A DNA stretch of 64,000 nucleotides from Plasmodium brasilianum (Eukaryota > Apicomplexa > Aconoidasida > Haemosporida > Plasmodiidae), in NCBI RefSeq assembly GCF_023973825.1, contig NC_090118.1, positions 1,223,001 to 1,287,000 on the forward strand. The letters run 5' to 3'. Of this stretch, positions 58,001 to 64,000 are shown one piece after another. The position numbers and the translations under genes are program-made. The notes under the pieces are model-generated. The model ran no database searches. It saw only the letters and a list, made by a program, of their open reading frames with translations, and had not been told where the DNA came from. Position 1 is the first letter of the stretch, and the number at the start of each line of letters is the position of its first letter.

Positions 58001-60401
58001 AGTCCGAAATATACCTATTGAAATATATTTGCATGCTGTCAATATTATGAACAAGCAAAATAGATATATGTCCATGCAAAGGCAGGTATATCAAAATATA
58101 AGAAAATTAAATAAAAAGAAAAATGTTATCATATTTGTAACTGAACAGAAATTATGTAAAACCCTAGCACTTGATTTGATACTCTCTGCCTATAATGATA
58201 ACACGCATTTTTATTCCATTTTTGAAAACTATGTTGTTGAGAGGGGGAGATCTAGCAACGTTGGCACTGCGGTAGGGAGTAATGGCACCTATGACCAAGA
58301 GAGCAAGTTTGTAGGAATGAGAAACGAGTTCGAAACTGCACACACTGCTTTTGAAGGGAACGCGCATAAGAACTTTAAGAAAGACGGCATCAACTTAACT
58401 ATCGAACGACTTATAGATAGTAACATGGTGCAAATGGGCATCAACAGAAAGGAAAGTTACATGGTTAGCGGGAATGGTGGTTGTAATGCTAGCAGTAGTG
58501 GTGATAGTAGTGGTAGTAGTAGTACTAGGCGTAATGGTAATTCCCGGAAGGGGAGGGGAAAGGCAAGAAATTCGGAAATGGAAGATGAAAGAAGGGATGA
58601 TTTGCCGTCAAATGAGGATTCCATTTTTGATTATATAAACGACAAAATGCTGGTGCAACTGATGAAGAATGGATTGTGTTATCTACACAGTAATATGACG
58701 GAAGTAGAAAGGAAAATAGTGGAGATGCTATTTGATAAAAAAGCAATACAAATTTTGATAGTCGCTTATGATTATATATACAGTTTGAATGTATATGGAA
58801 ATACTATAATAATATTGGACACAATAATAACCCATTTTGATAACAAAGAAGAAGACTACTCTATTCAGAACGTTTTAGAAATGATTAGTTATGCTGGTAG
58901 ACAAGGGGAAGATGTTAAATCTTTTGTATATATATATACATATATAACTAAGAAAGAGTATTATAAAAATTTTATATATGAACCTTTAACAGTTGAGTCT
59001 AATATTGAAGATTATTTACCCAATTTTTTAAACAATGAAATAGTTATGAGTACTATTGAAAATTATCAAGATGCTATTGATTGGTTAACATGGTCCTTTT
59101 TTTATAGACGAATTAAGAAAAACCCAAATTATTATGGATTAAAAGGAATTTCAAATGAACACATAACTGATTATCTTTCGGAATTGATTGAAAATAATAT
59201 AGAAATTATATCATTTGCTAATTGCATAAATATAGAAGAAGAAAGTACAAATATGATTAGTTTAAAACCATGTAATTTAGGTATAATATCCTCTTTCTAT
59301 AACTTGGATTATCATGTTGTTCATTTTTTTAATGAATATATTTTATCCTTAAAAAATTTAAAAAAAAATAAAATTTTGGAAATTATTTGTCTATCCAATG
59401 TTTTTATTGATTTACTCAAAATTAATAATTATGATATTTATTTATGTTTAAAAATTTCCAAAAGTTGTAATATCGAAGTAACATATGAATTTTTAAAGCT
59501 CTCCTTAAATTATGAAAAAAATTTATTAAAAAATGACCAAGAAGGATTAAATATCAAAAATGACCTGAACAAGTCAGGAGAAAATGGAAAAAAAGATCAA
59601 TATATAATTAATTTGCTCAATTTTATTACTGTACCAACATATTTTACAGCTCATTTAAAAGCATTAATAATTTTACAAGCACATATAAATAGGTATAGTA
59701 TACCAATCAATTATATAGAAGAAACGAAAAAAGTTTTGTTGAAAATTTTTAAATTAATAAATGCATTGGTGGACGTCATAAGTAGCAATAATATATTAAA
59801 TTTCTGTCTTTTTGTAATGGAAGTATCACAAATGATAACTCAAAGTGTAACAAATACAAATAATGAGTCAAGCTTATTGCAGTTACCCCATTTTGATAGT
59901 CAATTAATTAAAAAAGCCAATGAAATGGAAATAATGGATGTATATGACTTAATTAATGCAGATGATGATAAAAGAGAATTTTTATTAAAACATTTAAATG
60001 AAAAACAAAAGAGCCAAATTGCAAATGTATGTAATATTTTCCCAATAATAGAAGTACAATATGAAATAGATTTAAATAAAACATATAAAGTTAATGAAAT
60101 TGCTACTTTAAATTTAACTATTGAAAGAGACTTGACGGATGAGGATATCTCCTCTTTTGCTCACTCCCTTTATCTTCCATTCGAAAAGGAAGAAATGTGG
60201 TGGATAGTTATCGGAATTAAAAAAATGAATCTACTCTTGTCAATTAAAAAATTATCTTTGCTAAAACCAGTTAATAATGTAAAGATTAATTTTGAGTTGC
60301 CCAGTAAACCCAATACATACCAAGTCGTTATATACGTCATAAACGACTGCTATGTTGGGTGTGACCAGGAGTACGAATTTAGGATTACAGTGGAGGGGTA
60401 G
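52011..60401 (+). CDS. BRR2: Pre-mRNA-splicing helicase BRR2
   Basis: A single uninterrupted 2,796-residue frame from MAEEYEKFKRFEYRMNSNL. The N-terminal region is followed by acidic (about 248-300) and poly-Lys (about 322-340) inserts. Helicase cassette 1: SPDEIRLIPVTELPEWSQEV, APTGSGKT 767-774, SPMKALVNEQ, DEIH 879-882, LSATLPN about 963, STSTLAWGINLPAHT about 1120 and QMIGRSGRPQ 1157-1166, then a Sec63 unit. Cassette 2 is degenerate: CSSSSKYY 1699-1706 replaces the Walker A, DHME 1838-1841 replaces DExH, and EMISYAGRQ replaces motif VI; a second Sec63 unit ends the protein. Family knowledge: BRR2 is the U5 snRNP Ski2-like ATPase that unwinds U4/U6. Usual length is about 2,150; the surplus lies in inserts, including an Asn/Ser/Thr block near 1899-1938 and a Ser/Gly/Arg one near 2155-2200. 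Confidence 0.96.
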   Translation: MAEEYEKFKRFEYRMNSNLVLQREGPVPNHNEPTGESESLVGKLKYKMGDKVEYSKPNDLKNKENYRRANNKRKDEFFEKTSKKLKRESGRNRSNNNNMKERSVLSMNIEDIFLYRPTTKYTEQILSKILSSIRNMIGDNTGDIINSTCNEILYILKDDSLNNEEKKRLVDSSLQVTITDEMFIELNNLSKEIYDFNKKEEIEEMDNEEEGVAVVFEEDDDYFNHKNRRDVNRKNDDNYSDIMDELSDDYLDEDEDEDEEEEDEDEAEDEEDEDEKEEGEDENEYEDDTADEDDSEKTSDSNKISGRDDEKGKEDSNKKEKKLKQKRRKKKKKKKKNEEEDEEEEEKEKQKVREKTTNVKELNHLKRKKKKYENHLSLKNVNKDFKYKNKNTENYDLDTNSIDAHWLQRELNKVFTDPSLCLEKEKEVLNILKIYDIQECENKLVNILKYENFSMAKLLIKNRWKIYYCTLLGQAQTEKEKKYIMENMKKTEEGEEILEDLSNFKNFKKNKQSEFVKTMRKEADNLFNKEKYEHSTNEFLPEQRFIHDDDEMRAKGKDDEDEDENEVDTSVNDGTDISGDSGDGNVSGDSHDEEGEGRSSKGNKKSNSREQTSRRGNAGKVNITLDGNKKKKGEKSSYIIGENFKGKYIDLEKMDLLKKNNDFLNKEVILPSDSKRIEKKEYDEIIIRSMKDRNSSNSSSSISNKKIGNKCNYFTSPDEIRLIPVTELPEWSQEVFSCVNITKLNAIQSKVYDTAFNKYEENMLICAPTGSGKTNIALLCILNVINSNRLTSGNIDKKNFKVIYISPMKALVNEQVQSFNLRLKCMNLKVSELTGDVHLSSKEIDDSQIIVMTPEKLEIISRKWNEKILLQKVKLIIFDEIHLLNEVRGNVLESIITRINRYIDNTLIYDGSTTSTEETARFGKDKISSMVSSDNHVVNKNETIINMNKKKIRLVGLSATLPNYEDVGLFLRADLQKGVFYFDYSFRPVQLEQYYIGIKEKKGIKKYALMNDITYEKVLEEAGKNQILIFVHSRKETYRTAKILIDRFMKSDNLSKFLIDKKISTEILLSEKEAIVNDELKEILPFGFGIHHAGLKRTDRKLVEDLFSDKHLQVLVSTSTLAWGINLPAHTVIIKGTSVYNINIGDFDELSAMDVLQMIGRSGRPQYDKNGKAIIITDHKNLQLYLSLNNEQLFIESTLLNNIVNIINAEIVLKNIQNLKDAINWFNYTYMYIRMMKNPSLYGIQMGENFGDIQEFLSYKENYDLFRQKVNKRIYNIIYSSFLILEKYDLIKYNKKLNTVSSTYMGKISSYYYVDYKSIDMYNKKLNKYTNEIDLLKIFTMSEEFRNIYIREEEKVELSIIMEKLPIPVKESINIPYTKINILLQLYLSNITLSGYIINADLVYIHQNALRIFRSFFEISLRKNSYSLIALTLKFSKMIERRMWSTMTPLRQFGLLSNELIRVVEKKNISFKNYITMNINEYITIFKNKKIAKNIYKLVHHFPKIDLNAYIQPINHKILKVELNITPDFIYNPKYHGYSMLFWVFVFDISNENILHYDLFTLKKNYKTTSIFESEKDEEENKMMKKNKKDVYSSSDTLDDHLLTFFLPINENPYYIVKVISDKWLECECTVNLYLNDLILPSKNFYSTQLLDLQPLPLNSLKYEIAKKFFLSRNIKLFSPIYTQVFSSIYENNGNVIICSSSSKYYLIPAELAIIKIVKCLHDLNSYMRKYIKNEKDLYKIMNDKKLADMIYNNPLELMKVVYIAPLEEIVLKTYKNWIVFKNMFHLNMCILSGDVQVDMKLLQKSNIILSTPNIYDNISKKWRRKKILQNVNLYIFDHMELLDTTNGAIMEVVISRIRYISTQLQLNKSNKKGSRKSVGNSASLLLPILDMNLVPDTDNNNSNNSNTNNSNSNTNNSNTNNSNSNTNNSNTNNSSSKENFITYNINKLQNLQIEHIYESIGLNRILCLSSCSLYNCKDFSEWIGCKKNDYYNFLSSVRNIPIEIYLHAVNIMNKQNRYMSMQRQVYQNIRKLNKKKNVIIFVTEQKLCKTLALDLILSAYNDNTHFYSIFENYVVERGRSSNVGTAVGSNGTYDQESKFVGMRNEFETAHTAFEGNAHKNFKKDGINLTIERLIDSNMVQMGINRKESYMVSGNGGCNASSSGDSSGSSSTRRNGNSRKGRGKARNSEMEDERRDDLPSNEDSIFDYINDKMLVQLMKNGLCYLHSNMTEVERKIVEMLFDKKAIQILIVAYDYIYSLNVYGNTIIILDTIITHFDNKEEDYSIQNVLEMISYAGRQGEDVKSFVYIYTYITKKEYYKNFIYEPLTVESNIEDYLPNFLNNEIVMSTIENYQDAIDWLTWSFFYRRIKKNPNYYGLKGISNEHITDYLSELIENNIEIISFANCINIEEESTNMISLKPCNLGIISSFYNLDYHVVHFFNEYILSLKNLKKNKILEIICLSNVFIDLLKINNYDIYLCLKISKSCNIEVTYEFLKLSLNYEKNLLKNDQEGLNIKNDLNKSGENGKKDQYIINLLNFITVPTYFTAHLKALIILQAHINRYSIPINYIEETKKVLLKIFKLINALVDVISSNNILNFCLFVMEVSQMITQSVTNTNNESSLLQLPHFDSQLIKKANEMEIMDVYDLINADDDKREFLLKHLNEKQKSQIANVCNIFPIIEVQYEIDLNKTYKVNEIATLNLTIERDLTDEDISSFAHSLYLPFEKEEMWWIVIGIKKMNLLLSIKKLSLLKPVNNVKINFELPSKPNTYQVVIYVINDCYVGCDQEYEFRITVEG
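52760..52880 (+). repeat. Acidic coding low complexity (Asp/Glu) in BRR2
   Basis: GAT/GAG-based triplet repeats encode an uninterrupted acidic stretch of roughly 40 residues before the first helicase cassette. A poly-Lys run at 52995-53020 follows and stays in frame. Confidence 0.85.
57700..57825 (+). repeat. Asn/Ser/Thr coding microsatellite in BRR2 cassette 2
   Basis: AAT/AGT/ACT triplets encode about 40 Asn, Ser and Thr residues between motif II and motif III of the degenerate cassette. Confidence 0.88.
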
Positions 60402-61241
60402 CCCTGCCTGGATAGAGGTGGTGTAGCAGTATATATCCGTATATAGGGTTGTTGTAGCATTATGCTTATGACATACGTGCATATCTTCATGTGAGTATGC
60501 TCATTTTGTGAGAAGGCTGTACATATATTAGTAGAAAAAAACTCTATTTGATCGACTTTTAAAGGTGCGGAAGGTGAGGAAAATGGAGCCATGTTATATA
60601 TATTATATGTGTTTACATGCATATTTGTACATTTTTTTTTATTTGTTTTTTTTAAATCGTTAATTTTAACTGTTTTCGACGATGTTCTTAAATAGTAAGC
60701 TCTTTTTTGTAGGAATGACCTTTTACGTGTTTAACGCGTTTAACAGGTTTTGCAAATTTTGCAGGCCTTACATATTTTTACAGGATTTACATGTTTTTTG
60801 TGTCGTTTACATTTGCGTACTTTTGAGTACTTTTGCGCATGTTTTCCTATTTACACGTTTTTCATCGTTGGTAAACTTCTATGCACAAGAACAGTTTTAT
60901 TTTTTCTGCACAGAGCACATTAACATGCTGATTTTATTAAAATGGCTGTTTAAAAAAAAAGAAAAGAAAAAGGAAATAAATAAATGAATGAATAAATGAA
61001 TGAATAAATGAATGAATAAATGAATGAATAAATGAATGAATAAATGAATGAATAAATGAATAAATGAATGAATAAATGAATGAATAAATGAATGAATAAA
61101 TACATAAAAATATGCTTCAATAATGCTTCCATGTGTTGAACAGGTTGAAGCGGTATTTACGTAGGAATGATTGCGCAAAAAGGACGTATCGATAAAAAAG
61201 TGTTTGACCATATTGGTACCCTTTTTGCATGATATGGTCAG

Positions 61242-61277
<36 letters not shown>

Positions 61278-61577
61278 TTAATGTGTATTTTATATTTGTG
61301 TTTGCCGTTTTGGTGGAATTATGCATAACATAATTTGCGCAAAATGAAGGTTTACAAAAAAAGGGAAAAAAAGGCCTTTCCTTGGCACTTGGCAAAATAT
61401 ATGCACACATATGTACATATTTATATGTAATAGGCACGTATTATGTGTGTGCATATCTGCGTATATATATGTACTCATGCATGTATATATATATTCATTA
61501 TATATATACGTGGCGTGTACCACAAGTGAGCAAAACATAACGACTTGCTCCCCCATCCGAACACTAAAAACATTAAT
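60402..61577. other. Intergenic between convergent genes
   Basis: 3' flanks of BRR2 and of the small minus-strand gene. It contains short words with 'acatgttttt/gcgtttaac' near 60720-60840, a 12-bp repeat (60978-61105) and a T33 tract at 61244-61276. No gene seen. Confidence 0.65.
60978..61105. repeat. 12-bp minisatellite (aatgaatgaata / aatgaataaatg)
   Basis: About ten copies of a 12-bp unit with one 8-bp slip near 61055. On the minus strand it reads as IHSFIHLF in several frames and generates false ORFs. Confidence 0.9.
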
Positions 61578-61997
61578 CTACTTCTTATAAATTTTGTCAT
61601 AATTAATTGTGTTGTAAAAGTGCTTAAACAAAGAATTGCATTTTTTATCATCATTATATAGGTGCATACAATAAAACAAATTGGAGTAGTTGTCGTAAAA
61701 CAGTTTGGTAAACTTTACATTGTCATTATTATTTGTTGTACTATATTTATAACCTAATATTTGATATGACTCTGTTAAGGTTTTATAACATTTTCTGTTT
61801 CCTTCTTTCAATATTTTATCCAGGTCATATACTGCATTATCATTGATTGTACCTCCTAGGCACATAAACTTCTTTATATCATAAAATTCGTCATTTTGTT
61901 TTTGTGTAAAATATTTCTCTTGACTATAAAGCGATGGCGATTCCTGTACTTGATAAACCACCTCTCCCAGTTTGGAGTAGTCCGTCGTCAGGGCCAT
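61578..61997 (-). CDS. Small hypothetical protein with a C-terminal CX9C pair
   Basis: Starting at ATG 61997 (MALTTDYSKLGEVVYQVQE) the product is 139 residues and ends NTINYDKIYKK. The frame extends upstream to 62165, but that part is Phe-rich and reads like 5' UTR, so I choose the internal Met. The second half has four Cys, two of them spaced as CX9C (C-MHLYNDDKK-C), and the first two as CLGG..KCYKT. A single CX9C pair recalls small mitochondrial intermembrane-space proteins, which usually carry two, so this is only a hint. No family is recognised. It is divergent from the eIF4A-III gene with 1.56 kb between the starts. Confidence 0.7.
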   Translation of the reverse strand: MALTTDYSKLGEVVYQVQESPSLYSQEKYFTQKQNDEFYDIKKFMCLGGTINDNAVYDLDKILKEGNRKCYKTLTESYQILGYKYSTTNNNDNVKFTKLFYDNYSNLFYCMHLYNDDKKCNSLFKHFYNTINYDKIYKK

Positions 61998-62944
61998 ATT
62001 TTTCAAAAAAAAGGAAAAACAAAAAGGAAAAACAAAAGGAAAAAATAAAATAATAAAACAACCTCCTATATGTATAAATACAAAACTAAAAAATAAATAA
62101 ATATTTTTTTTTTTCTTGTGTAAGCATAACAAATCAGTAATGAGTTGGTTATGCCGCATTCTCATTTTATAGCAGTGGTCAAGTATTTAAGAGGCATATA
62201 TTTTAAAGTCAGAAAAAAAAAAAAAAATAATAAAAATAAAAAAAAATTATTATCGTGCATAAAATGAAATAAAACTGGTACGAAATAAAACTGGTACGAA
62301 ATAAAACACAAATACAAACAATCTTTCCTTGTCAGTCAAAGTGTTGTATGTTAGACGATAATAAAGTATGAAGAAAAAAAAAAAAGTGTGTTATTCCGCA
62401 TAGTTTAAAACTGCATATGTACGTTTAAATATTTTTATATTACGAATCAAGAGTTATTAATTTCCATTTGGCTATATGATATTTCTGAATTTATTACTTT
62501 ATTGGATATTCGCATAAGGCTCAGCAGTGATAATATTTTACACTTACTCTCACTAGCTCGAGCAGAAACTACTTTTCCATTGCGGTCATAAACATTTACG
62601 CACGCTTGTACATACGCAATGTATACGTATGAGAGAGGCAAAATTAAATGGGCGAGTACTCCATGTGCCAAGGGATTGGATAAAATATAACACTCGGAGT
62701 GCGTATAAGCAAAATGTAGAATATATATTTACATATAAGCAGTGTTCCTGTGAAGAAGAAAAATTGTACTCATGCTTGTACTATAGCTTCGTGTTTTTAA
62801 TATATAAAATAAGTATCATCCTTTTTTAACTTTATGAAAAAATTGAGATGCCTTAATTTTACTATTTATTTTTAGCCTCTCCAACGTTTTTATGCAGTTT
62901 TTGTTTTGTATTATTCAGTGTTATTTTATTTTTATGCATATTTT

Positions 62945-63130
62945 TTTTCTTAATTTTTTTATATTTTCCTTTTTTTATATTTTCATTTTTTTATGTTTTC
63001 ATTTTTTTATATTTTCCTTTTTTTATATTTTCATTTTTTTATATTTTCATTTTTTTATGTTTTCATTTTTTTATATTTTCATTTTTTTATATTTTCATTT
63101 TTTTTTATATTTTCATTTTTATATTTTTAT
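62945..63130. repeat. T-rich minisatellite (ttttttatattttca, 15-17 bp)
   Basis: About eleven imperfect units built on ttttttatattttcattt, some with tgttttca variants. Confidence 0.85.
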
Positions 63131-63308
63131 TTTTACTTTAATTAATTTTTTTGTTTCATGTTTTAAATTTTGCAAAAGAGAATTAGAAGTAGTTTATTAC
63201 TAATTCGCAAAATATTAAGAAAACATTTTTGAAAGTTCGACATGAACATTTCATGAGATGTAGTTGTAATATTCCACCCCTCGTTTGATGGAAAATTTTA
63301 ATGGCATA

Positions 63309-63458
63309 TATAATACATATATATAGTACATACATATATAGTACATACATATATATAATACATACATATATAGTACATACATATATAGTACATACATATA
63401 TAGTACATACATATATAGTACATACATATATATAATACATACATATATAGTACATATA
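63309..63458. repeat. 15-bp minisatellite (atagtacatacatat)
   Basis: Ten units of 15 bp, a few with ataata in place of atagta, lie about 100-250 bases before the eIF4A-III start codon. Confidence 0.88.
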
Positions 63459-63560
63459 TACATTTATATATGTAGTTATATATATGTTGGTACTCTTTGG
63501 GGGATACGCTAACATTGACGCAGTTGGGCAAATATTTGAACGTGGATATGCACGAAAAAG

Positions 63561-64000
63561 ATGGAACACAATGATTATTATAAGTCTTCAGAGAAGTATG
63601 AAATATGCACGAGCTTTGAAAATATAGGAATAGACGAAGGTCTGTTAAGAGGAATATATGCATATGGATTTGAAAAGCCATCTGCTATTCAGCAAAGGGG
63701 TATCAAGCCTATATTAAGTGGAAGAGATGTAATTTTACAAAGTCAAAGTGGAACAGGGAAAACTTGTGTGTTTGCTGTAGGGGCATTAAATTGTGTTAAT
63801 AGAAATTTAAATGAAACTCAAATAATAATATTGTCACCTACTAGAGAATTAGCAGAACAAACACAAAAGGTTTGTCTAGCATTAGCTGACTATATTCATG
63901 TAACAATTTATTGTTGTATAGGAGGGAAAAGAATGAGTGATGATATAAAAGCATTAAATAATGGGGTCCATATTATTAGTGGAACACCAGGAAGAATATA
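63561..64000 (+). CDS. DEAD-box helicase eIF4A-III (FAL1-like), N-terminal part, runs off right edge
   Basis: The first 146 codons from ATG 63561 (MEHNDYYKSSEKYEICTSF). The Q motif spans FENIGIDEGLLRGIYAYGFE to PSAIQQ (19-45), Walker A is SQSGTGKT (61-68), motif Ia is SPTRELAEQ (92-100), the GG motif is in CIGGKR, and TPGRI (motif Ib) is the last feature before the edge. The DEAD motif lies outside the window. RGIYAYGFEKPSAIQQRG together with SQSGTGKT fits eIF4A-III better than eIF4A-I. Family knowledge: eIF4A-III is the ATPase core of the exon junction complex. From memory this gene follows BRR2 in P. falciparum. An in-window overlap with another ATG at 63549 is out of frame and stops quickly. 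Confidence 0.93.
   Translation, partial: MEHNDYYKSSEKYEICTSFENIGIDEGLLRGIYAYGFEKPSAIQQRGIKPILSGRDVILQSQSGTGKTCVFAVGALNCVNRNLNETQIIILSPTRELAEQTQKVCLALADYIHVTIYCCIGGKRMSDDIKALNNGVHIISGTPGRI

Larger units (their letters stand above)
61998..63560. other. Divergent intergenic region before eIF4A-III
   Basis: Contains A-rich sequence (62212-62247), a tandem 'gaaataaaactggtac' at 62267-62302, a coding-like island on the minus strand near 62530-62640 with a GTAAGTG donor-like sequence, a T-rich 15- to 17-bp repeat (62945-63130) and a TATA-rich 15-bp repeat (63309-63458). Confidence 0.6.

Overview
This is nuclear DNA from an AT-rich malaria parasite (genus Plasmodium). The signs are a very low GC content, long poly-T and poly-A runs between genes, Asn-, Lys- and Ser-rich low-complexity inserts inside otherwise conserved proteins, short GT..AG introns with T-rich acceptors, and a familiar gene order. 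From memory, P. falciparum chromosome 4 has the same series: steroid dehydrogenase, p24/emp24 protein, a large minus-strand 'erythrocyte membrane-associated antigen', alpha-tubulin 2, RPS19, BRR2, eIF4A-III. The protein details do not look like P. falciparum itself. An AT-rich species such as P. malariae or P. ovale is my guess, not something the sequence proves.

Layout. 1-3864 (-): N-terminal 1288 codons of a large unrecognised protein that runs off the left edge. 6864-7256 (+) and 8685-9005 (+): two small unrecognised ORFs, the second with a signal peptide. 10385-11986 (+): five-exon short-chain dehydrogenase (3-ketoacyl-CoA reductase/steroid dehydrogenase type). 13452-14732 (+): p24/TMED cargo receptor with a large acidic insert. 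16527-16829 (+): doubtful small ORF. 17679-34567 (-): a giant gene of about 5,600 codons, read as five open frames that meet exactly at four poly-A (poly-Lys) tracts of 26 to 38 bases. It carries a split nucleotidyltransferase plus PAP/25A-associated (TUTase or non-canonical poly(A) polymerase) enzyme inside huge repeat-rich stretches. 34568-42755: an 8.2 kb divergent intergenic region. 42756-44609 (+): three-exon alpha-tubulin 2. 47760-48874 (+): RPS19, whose first exon is only the ATG. 52011-60401 (+): spliceosomal helicase BRR2. 61578-61997 (-): small protein with one CX9C cysteine pair. 63561 to the right edge (+): N-terminal half of the eIF4A-III (FAL1-type) helicase.

There is no operon logic here. 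The genes are monocistronic and separated by 1 to 8 kb of AT-rich sequence full of micro- and minisatellites. Several concern RNA and its translation: BRR2 (U4/U6 unwinding), eIF4A-III (exon junction complex), RPS19, and probably the nucleotidyltransferase. Two act in the early secretory pathway or ER (SDR and p24), and one is cytoskeletal.

The points most worth checking are: the giant gene whose catalytic and C-terminal enzyme domains lie on opposite sides of a poly-A frame break; the alpha-tubulin with Gln instead of Lys at position 40 and no terminal Tyr; the coding-like islands in the 8 kb intergenic region; and two frame-agnostic minisatellites (13 bp and 8 bp units) in front of the p24 gene. 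I saw no mobile element, CRISPR array, tRNA or rRNA.
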